A stretch of 64,000 nt of DNA from Lacticaseibacillus paracasei subsp. paracasei. GTDB taxonomy: Bacteria; Bacillota; Bacilli; Lactobacillales; Lactobacillaceae. This document shows positions 1 to 7,710 of the stretch, in pieces. A program made the translations under genes and the position numbers. Below the pieces are notes generated by a model, which saw only the letters and a program-made list of their open reading frames with translations, was not told the DNA's origin and did not search any database. The number at the start of each line of letters is the position of its first letter. The stretch's first letter is position 1. The stretch is taken from positions 2,914,001-2,978,000 of the forward strand of contig NZ_AP012541.1 in assembly GCF_000829035.1 (NCBI RefSeq), given 5' to 3'.

Positions 1-526
1 CACCGGAAAGGTCTTCGGTAATCTTGCTCCCAGCTTTGTAGCCAAATTCCTGCGTGTACCACAGGAAAGCCATACGAATTGCATTCCAAAGCACGAAGTA
101 CAAGATTGGTCCCATGATATTGCCGGCCATTGCCAAGGATGCAGCTAAGGCACCAATAATTGGCTTAACCGTGAACCAGAACACTGGATCGCCGACACCA
201 GCCAGCGGACCCATCATCCCAACTTTGACACCCTGAATCGCCTTGTCATCAATTGGCGCCCCATTGGCACGTTCTTCTTCCAGTGCCATAGTAACACCAA
301 TAATTGGTGATGCCAGATATGGATGCGTGTTAAAGAATTCTAGATGCCGTTTCAAAGCAGCGGAACGGTCTTCCTTGGTATGATACAAACGTTTCAGTGC
401 CGGAATCAGGGTGTAAGCCCAGCCACCGTTCTGCATACGTTCGTAGTTCCAAGAACCTTGAATGAAGGTTGACCGCCACCAAACCTTGATTCGGTCGCTT
501 TTAGTTAAATGAACTTCTTCAGCCAT
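1..526 (-). CDS. manN: Mannose-class PTS IID component, 3' end cut by window edge
   Basis: This is the membrane IID subunit of a mannose/sorbose-class phosphotransferase system, which forms the sugar channel together with IIC. About 175 codons are visible. The N-terminus reads MAEEVHLTKSDRIKVWWRS and is followed by the family's typical NYERMQNGGWAYTLIPALKRLY stretch. The ATG at 524-526 has a good AGGAGG-type site upstream and lies 17 bases after the IIC stop codon, so it is the third gene of a IIAB-IIC-IID operon. The C-terminal membrane region continues beyond base 1. The family call is strong; the substrate (mannose, glucose or another hexose) cannot be read from the sequence. Confidence 0.93.
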   Translation of the reverse strand, partial: MAEEVHLTKSDRIKVWWRSTFIQGSWNYERMQNGGWAYTLIPALKRLYHTKEDRSAALKRHLEFFNTHPYLASPIIGVTMALEEERANGAPIDDKAIQGVKVGMMGPLAGVGDPVFWFTVKPIIGALAASLAMAGNIMGPILYFVLWNAIRMAFLWYTQEFGYKAGSKITEDLSG

Positions 527-543
527 GTTTGTCAACCTCCTTC

Positions 544-1359
544 TTAGTAGTTGTCAATGATGTCGCCGACAGGATCACCGGCACCACTATTCGAGCTGCC
601 GCCTTTGCTTGAGCCGCCGCCCATTTTGGACAGAGCCAAGTAAATCAACGCCAGAGAGATCCCGATGGCACCAAGGCCGATCAGGGTAATCTCTTTAACT
701 GTTGCCAAAACAAAACCAAGCGCAAAGAATGGCCATACTTCACGGGTCGCCATCATGTTAATAACCATGGCATACCCAACGGCAACAACCATGCCCCCGC
801 CAATGCCAAGGCCAGCGGTCAACCAGTCAGGCATTCTTTCAAGCAATGCCCGAACAGGACCAGCACCAACGGCTAGAATCAAGCCAGCTGGAATGGCAAT
901 ACGCAGGCCTTGCATGCAGATCGCAATCCATTGCCACATATCAATCTTCCGGAAACTGCCTTCTTCAGCAGCTGCATCCATAAAGTGAACAATCGCGGTT
1001 GCCAAGGTACGTACCAAAGTGGTCAGCAACAAACCGGCAACAGCCAGTGGAACCGCAATCGCGATCGCTGAACTGATACCTTTCGTGCCCTGACCGCCAA
1101 GAACCAGAATAATAGCAGATGCAACAGATGCCAAAGCGGCATCAGGTGCGACAGCAGCGCCAATGTTGGCCCAACCTAAGGCAATCATTTCCAATTGGCC
1201 GCCTAGAATCAAGCAAGGTGCCAAATTGCCGGTCACAAGTCCGATCAACGTGCACGCGATAACTGGCTGATGGAAATGAAATTCATCCAAAATACCTTCC
1301 ATACCAGCAAGGAATGACACGATGAGGACCAGAATGACTTGAATAAAGTTTAAAGTCAT
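544..1359 (-). CDS. manM: Mannose-class PTS IIC component
   Basis: This 271-residue integral membrane protein is the IIC subunit of a mannose-family PTS. The N-terminus has the family's hydrophobic start with LAGMEGILDEFHFHQP and the later GLVTGNLAPCLILGGQLEMI segment, in which GGQLEMI is a hallmark of this family. Several long hydrophobic segments follow, and the C-terminus is an unusual Gly/Ser-rich tail (GGGSSKGGSSNSGAGDP). It lies between the IIAB gene (27-base gap) and the IID gene (17-base gap), so the three are very probably co-transcribed. Length agrees with the family. Confidence 0.95.
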   Translation of the reverse strand: MTLNFIQVILVLIVSFLAGMEGILDEFHFHQPVIACTLIGLVTGNLAPCLILGGQLEMIALGWANIGAAVAPDAALASVASAIILVLGGQGTKGISSAIAIAVPLAVAGLLLTTLVRTLATAIVHFMDAAAEEGSFRKIDMWQWIAICMQGLRIAIPAGLILAVGAGPVRALLERMPDWLTAGLGIGGGMVVAVGYAMVINMMATREVWPFFALGFVLATVKEITLIGLGAIGISLALIYLALSKMGGGSSKGGSSNSGAGDPVGDIIDNY

Positions 1360-1386
1360 AAGTCTTCTTCCTCCGTTTCAAAAAAA

Positions 1387-2361
1387 TTACTTCTGTGCAT
1401 TCAGTTCGTCTTGGGCTTTCTTCAAAATTGCATCCATGTTTTCGGCATGGTCTGCAGGCACCTTGCGAACATCAAATTTGACACCGTCTTTTTCCAATTG
1501 ATGGAAAGTGTCGATATCTTTTTGATCAAAGGCCAACACCTTGTTCGGCTGAACCTTACCAACTGAATGGGACATGGAACCAATGTTAAGTTCCTTGAGT
1601 GGAACGCCGCCTTCGATTGCTCGAAGTGCATCCTCAGGTGTTTCAAATAATAGCAATGCACGTTCCCCGCCGAAATGCTTATCGTCTTTAGCGATCTTAA
1701 TCATCTGATCGATAGGAATAACATGCGCCTTAACGCCCGCTGGTGCAGCTTCCTTAATCAGATTCTTTCGCAAGTCGTCTTTAGCAACTGAATCAGAGAC
1801 AACAATGATGCGTGTCGGGTTGGTTGTCTTGGTCCAGGTTGTGGCAACCTGACCATGTAGCAACCGAGAATCAACCCGCGCCAGAACATACTCAAGTGAG
1901 CCTGGCTGACCAGCATTCGAAGTAGTTGGTGCTGCTTGAGCAGCTGGCTTCGTCACTTTGTCCAGTGATTCTGGCTTGATCTTGATACCTTCACGTCCAG
2001 CATCGAGCAGATGTGCTGCAATATCCTGTGCAGAATCCATCGAAAGTCGTGAACCATACGCTTCAATCAGCATCGGTAAATTCAGTCCGGTCACGATTGC
2101 CCATTTATCCTTATGCGCCTCATAAATCGAGTTCGCTTGGTTAAATGGTGAGCCGCCCCATAAGTCGATCAAGAAAAGCACTTCATCGTCTGGGTCGAAC
2201 TTAGCGATCGCATCTTCGAGGTGCTTGTGTAAGTCATCTGGACCTTCATCGGGCATGAAGGTCACAGCTTCGACTTTTTCTTGCTCACCGAAGATCATTT
2301 GACCGGATTGCTTGATGCCAGCAGCGAATTGGCCGTGACTAGCAAGAATAATTCCGACCAT
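1387..2361 (-). CDS. manL: Mannose-class PTS fused IIAB component
   Basis: This 324-residue cytoplasmic phosphotransfer protein carries IIA and IIB in one chain. The IIA domain (about residues 1-130) has the phosphorylatable histidine His9 in ILASHGQFA and the LWGGSPFN motif. An Ala/Pro/Thr-rich linker (about 138-153) leads to the IIB domain with the second phosphorylation site His169 in [15 protein letters not shown]. It is the first gene of the IIAB-IIC-IID operon. A weak sigma-54-like element lies about 115 bases upstream, which would fit mannose PTS operons of Lactobacillales that depend on LevR/RpoN, but no levR gene is in the window. Confidence 0.95.
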   Translation of the reverse strand: MVGIILASHGQFAAGIKQSGQMIFGEQEKVEAVTFMPDEGPDDLHKHLEDAIAKFDPDDEVLFLIDLWGGSPFNQANSIYEAHKDKWAIVTGLNLPMLIEAYGSRLSMDSAQDIAAHLLDAGREGIKIKPESLDKVTKPAAQAAPTTSNAGQPGSLEYVLARVDSRLLHGQVATTWTKTTNPTRIIVVSDSVAKDDLRKNLIKEAAPAGVKAHVIPIDQMIKIAKDDKHFGGERALLLFETPEDALRAIEGGVPLKELNIGSMSHSVGKVQPNKVLAFDQKDIDTFHQLEKDGVKFDVRKVPADHAENMDAILKKAQDELNAQK

Positions 2362-2475
2362 TTTTACGCCTCCTAAAAATTTGTGGTTGCCTTGAAAATA
2401 ATATCTGCAATAAACGAAAATAATCTAAAAAACAAGGCTTCCCAATAGAATAGTATGACGTCCTTCGCACAGCTA

Positions 2476-2490
2476 TGCAAGCATTTTCCC
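2476..2490 (-). promoter_or_regulatory. Weak sigma-54-like promoter candidate upstream of the mannose PTS operon
   Basis: Read on the minus strand, a GG pair is followed after exactly ten bases by GC inside TTGCA, the usual -24/-12 spacing and a full -12 box. The -24 box is poor (GGGAA instead of GGCAC). Mannose-class PTS operons in L. casei and relatives are known to use RpoN with LevR, which is the only reason this weak match is reported. The start would lie about 100 bases before the IIAB start codon. Confidence 0.25.
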
Positions 2491-2564
2491 TTGAAAAGGG
2501 TGCATAAAAAGAAGCGCATACATTCTCTATGCACTTCTGAAAAGCGATTTCGCTGAATTGGTCT

Positions 2565-2580
2565 ATTGGTAAGTACCAAT
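2565..2580. promoter_or_regulatory. Perfect inverted repeat between MFS gene and PTS operon
   Basis: The arms ATTGGTA and TACCAAT are perfectly complementary and separated by two bases. The site lies 16 bases after the MFS stop codon and about 200 bases upstream of the PTS operon. No run of T follows, so it is more like a protein binding site than a terminator. The binding factor is unknown. Confidence 0.3.
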
Positions 2581-2595
2581 TTTGCCTATGTTGGA

Positions 2596-3867
2596 TTAAG
2601 CCTTTTGCGAATATTGGTCGGAATCGGTAAAGACTGGGTCCAAAATTTTAGTGCTCATCCAAATCAAAACCAAAAATAATCCTGTCGCCAACCCTGCCAT
2701 AACGATCCAACTAACATGAGCACTAGCAAGGTTCGCAATCGTGAAGAAAATCACTTGTCCTACTGGCATGCCGATCAATGCTGCCAGGTTGACCACCCCT
2801 GCTGTCGTACCCATCTGCTGTTCAGGCACTTGCCGCATCATCACGGTGGCTAAACGTGGATTGATTTTGCCCATCAGATATGCTGTCACAAAGCTGAACC
2901 CCAGTGCCGCCACGATCGAATGGAGCAGGAAAAAGCTGCTGCTTAAACCCACTATGGCCGCCATCAGCAGACTTAGCAATTTGAACGTGCTCAAATGCTG
3001 CAAACCATCCTTGGCAAATAAAGCTCCAAAGATAAGGCCGACAGAAAACACAACATTGATGATTGCAACGGTGGTTCCAAAGTCGCGCAGCCATAGGTCT
3101 GGCTCCTGCACAAGCGTGATATTCATCAACCCGTCAACGGATGAGCCAAGCGTATTGACTAACATCGCGAAGAGAATAACCGCGAATAGGAATTGATTGC
3201 CAGCAAGAAACTTAAGAACTGCCCGGATATTACCGATAACTGGCTGTGACTTGCCCGTCGTCACTGGCGGTTCTGCTTGCTTCAATTGCTTTTTTCGGAA
3301 GACAAGCGTCACAGCGGCTAGTAAAAAGGTCAACGCATTGAGCAAGCCAAAAAGTGCATAATTGTGATTCAATAACACGATCAAACTGGCTCCAAGCCCT
3401 TGAAAAACCAGTTGCACGGTTGAACTCGTTGCACTTTGGAAACTTAAGGCAGTGTTAAGCTCTTTTGCGGGAATCAAGCGATGCAGGAGCGGCAGCATCA
3501 AACCATTGCCGTACTGACCTAACGAATCGGAAACAATATTGATTAAAAGTAATGATAGAAATAGCGGAAAACTGGCCGGTAGTAAAATCATGACCGCTAA
3601 ACTTAGGAACAACAACATTTGTCCCAAACGGGTTGCCACCATGTGCCGAGTTTTAGCATGTGTCCGATCTGCCAGACTCCCAGTTAAAAGTGACAGCATG
3701 GTCGGCACGCTGGTTGCCATGGCGGCTAACGTCACCGCCAGACTTTTGAATGGCATAGTTGCGGCATAAATGATGAACACAATATTATAGAGGCTATCAC
3801 CAATACCACTTAACAAACTGGCATTTAAAATCGCACGATACCCGCGATTGGTAAGATATTCATGCAT
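2596..3867 (-). CDS. MFS transporter
   Basis: This roughly 423-residue membrane protein has about twelve hydrophobic segments and the major facilitator layout, including the loop SLLTGSLADRTHAKTRH after the second segment, a form of the MFS A-motif. Its shape resembles the drug/macrolide efflux branch (MFS_3), but the substrate cannot be inferred. The start at 3867 (MHEYLTNRGYRAIL) was chosen because a GAGGAGG site lies nine bases upstream; a longer reading frame exists but has no such site. The gene is divergent from an Rgg-type regulator at 4102, with a hairpin repeat between them, so control by that regulator is a reasonable guess. Confidence 0.85.
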   Translation of the reverse strand: MHEYLTNRGYRAILNASLLSGIGDSLYNIVFIIYAATMPFKSLAVTLAAMATSVPTMLSLLTGSLADRTHAKTRHMVATRLGQMLLFLSLAVMILLPASFPLFLSLLLINIVSDSLGQYGNGLMLPLLHRLIPAKELNTALSFQSATSSTVQLVFQGLGASLIVLLNHNYALFGLLNALTFLLAAVTLVFRKKQLKQAEPPVTTGKSQPVIGNIRAVLKFLAGNQFLFAVILFAMLVNTLGSSVDGLMNITLVQEPDLWLRDFGTTVAIINVVFSVGLIFGALFAKDGLQHLSTFKLLSLLMAAIVGLSSSFFLLHSIVAALGFSFVTAYLMGKINPRLATVMMRQVPEQQMGTTAGVVNLAALIGMPVGQVIFFTIANLASAHVSWIVMAGLATGLFLVLIWMSTKILDPVFTDSDQYSQKA

Positions 3868-3889
3868 CTCAATCTTCCTCCTCAAGGTG

Positions 3890-4052
3890 CTTACTGGTTT
3901 CTAGACACGCCTATGAGTTTTCAAAACGCGTCCACGGCCGCAGAAACCTGCTCATAAGGACCGCAACCTTAAATGGCCAAAACCCTGCCATTTAAGGTTG
4001 CGCCCGCTTATGCTCCGGTTTCTAAACGCGCCAGTTCACGCTCTGCTTATTT
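3890..4052. repeat. Intergenic hairpin repeat, copy A
   Basis: This is one of four related intergenic elements in the window. Its centre is a perfect 15-bp stem (GCAACCTTAAATGGC at 3963-3977 pairing with 3987-4001) with a nine-base loop. The flanks carry the family blocks GAAACCTGC on the left and CTCCGGTTTCTAA followed by TTCACGCTCT on the right. It fills the space between the divergent MFS and Rgg genes. No coding potential is seen. Confidence 0.7.
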
Positions 4053-4101
4053 GTATCTAGAGTGTACGCAGGGTAAAATCGGATTGAGGTGAAATTCCAC
4101 T

Positions 4102-5121
4102 ATGGTAGAAAAAATAAAGGCCACAGATGGTGCGGTTTTTCGGCAGTTGCGACATAATCATCAGCTAACCTTAGCGCAAGTGGCAGACGACCATAATTCG
4201 ATTGCTTTTATCAGTAAATTTGAGCAAGGCAAGTCTAATATCAGCTTTTCGCGTTTAACCCATTTGCTGTATCGCATTAATATCTCTGTCGAAGAATTTG
4301 TCTTTATCCGTGATCTTCAATCCGGCGTTGTGCCGACATCGAATGATCCTAATTTTGTGTACAACACCTTAACGCATCGCGTCTTTGTCGAAGTACTTGA
4401 CTATCAGAATCGTTTTTTAACTCAGGAACCGACACCAGCAGACTATGCTTATTTCCTCAAAAAGGAGCAGGAATGGCAAGCTCGTTATGCCCAAGACCAC
4501 AACCGCCAAACCCGCTTCGAGCTGATCAGCATTCAACTTTTTCGGCTAACCATGATTGATCGGGTTAACCAATTAAACCAACCATCTCCATTCAAAAGTG
4601 TCGCTGACGCTATGGCCCAACTTCAAGCTTTGGCAAAGCCAGTCGTGAGTTATCTTTATTCGGTCGAAACATGGAACTACTTTGAACTCTATTGGTTTCG
4701 CCATCTTATGGTCGCCTTACCGACAGCCACGATTCAAAACTTACTGCCACTTGCCATCAAACGCTCGGAAAAGTATCGTGCTTTTAACCAAATCCGCAAT
4801 ATCCGAATCAGGACACTTTTTGCGGCCTTCTCCGTTTTTATTAATGATCGGCAGCTCACCGATGCGAAAAAAGCGCTCGATACTGCCAAGACTTTATTGC
4901 ATGACAGTGACGATTTGACCAACGCTGCTATGTTACTTTTTTTACGCGGTTGGTATCACGTCATCGCCGATCAGCCTGAAATTGGCTGGGAGTTGTGCCA
5001 TCAGGCTATTAGCTTGGCACACATCCTTGATCAGCCTAAACAAGAACAACAGTTGCGTTATTCATTAGAATTTATTCATCAAAATGTCAACAATCCGGAA
5101 AAAAGTGCTTTCTTCCTTTAA
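4102..5121 (+). CDS. Rgg/MutR-type transcriptional regulator
   Basis: This 339-residue protein starts with an XRE-type helix-turn-helix (about residues 10-65: FRQLRHNHQLTLAQVADDHN, then FISKFEQGKSNISFSRLTHLL) and continues as a long all-helical domain of the kind that binds peptide pheromones in Rgg/GadR/MutR proteins. The start has GAGGTG upstream. It is somewhat longer than usual Rgg proteins (about 280-300). It is divergent from the MFS transporter and convergent with two further Rgg-like genes. No convincing short hydrophobic pheromone gene was found next to it. Confidence 0.85.
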   Translation: MVEKIKATDGAVFRQLRHNHQLTLAQVADDHNSIAFISKFEQGKSNISFSRLTHLLYRINISVEEFVFIRDLQSGVVPTSNDPNFVYNTLTHRVFVEVLDYQNRFLTQEPTPADYAYFLKKEQEWQARYAQDHNRQTRFELISIQLFRLTMIDRVNQLNQPSPFKSVADAMAQLQALAKPVVSYLYSVETWNYFELYWFRHLMVALPTATIQNLLPLAIKRSEKYRAFNQIRNIRIRTLFAAFSVFINDRQLTDAKKALDTAKTLLHDSDDLTNAAMLLFLRGWYHVIADQPEIGWELCHQAISLAHILDQPKQEQQLRYSLEFIHQNVNNPEKSAFFL

Positions 5122-5142
5122 ACTTATTTATCGGCAGTTGAA

Positions 5143-5156
5143 GTTTCACGTGGAAC
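5143..5156. promoter_or_regulatory. parS-like palindrome GTTTCACGTGGAAC
   Basis: This 14-mer differs at one position from the core of the Spo0J/ParB site parS (TGTTTCACGTGAAACA). It lies between two convergent genes, 22 bases after a stop codon. Several similar palindromes sit at gene ends elsewhere in the window. Confidence 0.4.
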
Positions 5157-5217
5157 TTTTGAGCATTTGCAAGACACGCTTCTGGCAATCTTCTCACTAA
5201 TGGCGTCCTAATGGCGT

Positions 5218-5262
5218 CAAAAATCGGTACTGGAAAGTGTCTTTTCTCAGTACCGATTTTTG
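5218..5262. terminator. Bidirectional intrinsic terminator
   Basis: A perfect 15-bp stem (CAAAAATCGGTACTG at 5218-5232 with its complement at 5248-5262) has A and T runs on both sides. It serves the convergent Rgg-type genes at 4102-5121 and 5288-6136. Confidence 0.85.
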
Positions 5263-5287
5263 ACTGCATGATTGCTGGCGCGGATCT

Positions 5288-6136
5288 TTAAGCTTCTTGG
5301 CTACACCCTTTTGCTGCTGCAAGCCGTTCAATTGTAGGAAGCCACGTCGCCGTCCATGCTGGTGCCCCCAATTGCGCCAGCATTTTTTTTAATTGCAAAA
5401 ACTCTTGCCGTCCTTGTAACGCCACCACTTTGTCGGATGAATAAATCATAAGTAATCGTTTCACACAAGCAATCTGAAACTCAATGCCTAGATCACCAAC
5501 AGTTGCTTGCCCGATAAGATTCAAAGCATTTCGTGCCTCAGTCAACTTACCCGCTGCCACATAGCGAAGCACAGCCGCTAGAAACGTGCGGTTAGCAAGA
5601 TTAAAATGATCCTGCGGCGTGTTAGGACGTTGTATCTGATTTGAAAAAGCAGCTATCAGTTGACTCAGCTCATCCAGGCCAATAATTTTAGCCAATTGGA
5701 CGGCAATCAGTCGTAATAGTAACGACCAGTCAGCCGTCGTCATCAGCAATGACTGCGCTTGTGATTGCTCATGCGGCAAAATTGAAAAGCATTCCGGCGC
5801 GTCATTATGTAAGGTCAAATGCAACAACAGGCGTTGATTAACATTGGCGAGTGGCAATTGACGTAAAATGCTGGCCAATTCCTGAACGTCAGCGTGACGC
5901 GCAGCCGCCAAATAACGTTGTAAAAAAGGTTGCTTATCCCTAGAACGAGGTTTTGCAAACACATCCCAATCTAAATTCAACTGATCCAACAACAAAAAGA
6001 AACGATCAGCAGCTAACTGCGAGGTACCATTTTCAAACTTTGACAAACTTGACACCGATAAAATGCCATGCGCTGCCATTTTTAAAGTCAGTCCTCGTTC
6101 CCTACGTAATAACTTAAATTGTCTACCAATCGTCAT
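5288..6136 (-). CDS. Rgg/MutR-type transcriptional regulator
   Basis: This 282-residue protein has an N-terminal XRE helix-turn-helix (about residues 5-58, with FKLLRRERGLTLKMAAHGI then SLSKFENGTSQLAADRF) and a helical C-terminal region, the normal Rgg/GadR architecture and length. Its ATG overlaps the stop codon of the next Rgg-like gene by four bases, so the two are translationally coupled. The pair is only distantly similar to each other, so this is an old duplication or independent recruitment. Target genes are unknown; the MFS transporter and the ABC transporter are the nearest candidates. Confidence 0.82.
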   Translation of the reverse strand: MTIGRQFKLLRRERGLTLKMAAHGILSVSSLSKFENGTSQLAADRFFLLLDQLNLDWDVFAKPRSRDKQPFLQRYLAAARHADVQELASILRQLPLANVNQRLLLHLTLHNDAPECFSILPHEQSQAQSLLMTTADWSLLLRLIAVQLAKIIGLDELSQLIAAFSNQIQRPNTPQDHFNLANRTFLAAVLRYVAAGKLTEARNALNLIGQATVGDLGIEFQIACVKRLLMIYSSDKVVALQGRQEFLQLKKMLAQLGAPAWTATWLPTIERLAAAKGCSQEA

Positions 6137-7014
6137 CTCGCAGCCCCCTCCTCCTTAAGAAACCGCTGCCAACTAGTTGTTAACAATTGAGCAAAAAATG
6201 GTGACTCTAATAACCGCAAACTGGCTAACAATTGCTCAACCGCTGCCGTTGCTGCTCGATGCTTACCGCGATGGTACACCAATAATTGCTGCTGATACCG
6301 AAGCATCAATCGGGAATAGAGATCATCCGGCGGCACTGGCATACTGGTCGCAATGGTTAGCAAGCGAACTGCTTCACTAAACTCGCGCCGATGGATCAGT
6401 AACGCAATGCTATTCGTGAGAATCGCCCACAAATATTGATCGCGCGTCCGGTGACTCTCGGTTTTTGGCATATCCAGTAACATCCCTGCCACTAAACTAA
6501 CCAACTGTTTACTGTCGAAAAGCACCAACGTCGCCGCAAAAAGATCCAGCTCATAAAGTCCCCAGTGCTTAATTCGTTTTAAGTAACGCATAACGTCAGT
6601 CTTCATGGCTGGGGTTGTTTGAAAACTCGGATCACTGAACCCGTTGTGCGCCACGATGTTAATCTGATTAAGTCGGTAAAAAATAAGCCCCGTTTCCCGC
6701 CATAACCGATACTGTCGCTTAGCCAGTGCCAGTAGCGTCGGTTTCCCAGCAACAGTCGCCCGGTTCACCTGCTGGAAAAAGTTATCCTGATTCAAGGCGC
6801 GGTATCCTTGTTGGATGGATTCAACGTCTTGATCAAACCGTGTTAATAATTTCAAAACAACTGCCGCACTCAGTTGCGTTTCCCCACGTTCAAACCGCGA
6901 CAAAGTTGCAGCTGTCGTAATCCCAGCTGCAATTTCTTCTAATGAATCATTTTCCTCGAGACGTAAAGCCCGCAAATATGCCCCGATTTTGACATGTTCT
7001 TCTGGCATCAGCAC
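6133..7014 (-). CDS. Rgg/MutR-type transcriptional regulator
   Basis: This 293-residue protein begins with a helix-turn-helix (about residues 8-62, with IGAYLRALRLEENDSLEEIA then ATLSRFERGETQLSAAVVL) followed by an all-helical domain, as in Rgg/GadR proteins. It is the first gene of a two-gene regulator operon with the gene at 5288-6136 (ATGA overlap). Either MLMPEEHV or MPEEHV could be the start; the difference is two residues. A third Rgg-like gene lies convergent at 4102, giving three such regulators within 3 kb. Confidence 0.82.
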   Translation of the reverse strand: MLMPEEHVKIGAYLRALRLEENDSLEEIAAGITTAATLSRFERGETQLSAAVVLKLLTRFDQDVESIQQGYRALNQDNFFQQVNRATVAGKPTLLALAKRQYRLWRETGLIFYRLNQINIVAHNGFSDPSFQTTPAMKTDVMRYLKRIKHWGLYELDLFAATLVLFDSKQLVSLVAGMLLDMPKTESHRTRDQYLWAILTNSIALLIHRREFSEAVRLLTIATSMPVPPDDLYSRLMLRYQQQLLVYHRGKHRAATAAVEQLLASLRLLESPFFAQLLTTSWQRFLKEEGAAR

Positions 7015-7426
7015 CCGACCTTTTTATGAGAACTTTATTAGACAAACTTAACACGTTTTGCCATTTTTTCAAAATATCTTACTACTTATTGCACCTCAAA
7101 TTTGAATATTTTTGTTTTTAAACGCTGCCTAAACATGGGTGCTAGTCCCAAGAATTTTTTACGCATTTTTCTGATAGACATCAGGCAGTAGCGAAAATTC
7201 AATGGACGCGGCCATACCAGCGCCTTAGCCTTGGCGGTCGCTACTCCGAATTTTCACAAAACCAGCTCAGACTATCGAAGCGTGCCCAACAAGCATCAGA
7301 AGAGCGAATCCTTCTACTGTGCCATCTAAAACGTGTGAGCAGACGTAGAAACTGCACTTGCTCACGCTCTGCCATTATAAATTGACATCCATCCCTGACT
7401 CCGCTAAACTCAATTTTGACATTTAA

Positions 7427-7615
7427 ATACACCACCAAGAAATAGAGGTTGCGGTGGGCAACGAAAACTGGGGAGTGCCGTATCATGTTGAACCAGTTGT
7501 AAGTGCCACCGCCGAAATGTTGCACGATATTCGGATCGTGCGCATTGGGCCATGGGTGCATAACCCATGGACTGTCGAAGCACTCGCTTCGGGGCGCTAT
7601 GATTCTGGTTTATGA
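7427..7615 (+). pseudogene. Possible 3' remnant of a lost gene
   Basis: An open frame of 62 codons without a start codon runs from just after a TAA to a TGA. Its translation is protein-like in composition (it contains ENWGVPYHVEPVVSATAEML and WTVEALASGRYDSGL) and it is followed 13 bases later by a strong terminator that otherwise has no gene to serve. I do not recognise the family. It may be the tail of a decayed gene, or chance. Confidence 0.25.
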
Positions 7616-7628
7616 CTAAAATCGATGG

Positions 7629-7675
7629 AATCGACCTTTATTGCGGTATCACAACACAATAAGGTCGATTTTTTG
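7629..7675 (+). terminator. Intrinsic terminator before the amino-acid ABC operon
   Basis: The arms AATCGACCTT and AAGGTCGATT, extended by ATTG/CAAT, are followed by six T. It lies between the gene remnant ending at 7615 and the ABC transporter start, so it either belongs to the lost gene or acts as a leader attenuator. Confidence 0.7.
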
Positions 7676-7710
7676 TTTCCAGCTCTATTTCCCACTACAA
7701 GAAGGGAGAA

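Larger units (their letters stand above)
7015..7710. other. Gene-poor region of about 700 bases with structured DNA
   Basis: No intact gene was found. The stretch holds interleaved inverted repeats (GTAGCG 7188-7193 with CGCTAC 7239-7244; GAAAATTC 7193-7200 with GAATTTTC 7248-7255), a GTGAGCA/TGCTCAC hairpin near 7335-7366, a short protein-like remnant at 7427-7615 and a terminator at 7629-7675. Confidence 0.5.

Noticed and set aside
2537..2552. Possible cre site TGAAAAGCGATTTCG upstream of the mannose PTS
   Set aside because: Aligned on the central CG it misses three conserved positions, including both outer ends.
2373..2579. Open frame of 68 codons upstream of the mannose PTS operon on the minus strand
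   Set aside because: It has no ribosome site, an odd composition and covers the promoter region of the PTS operon.
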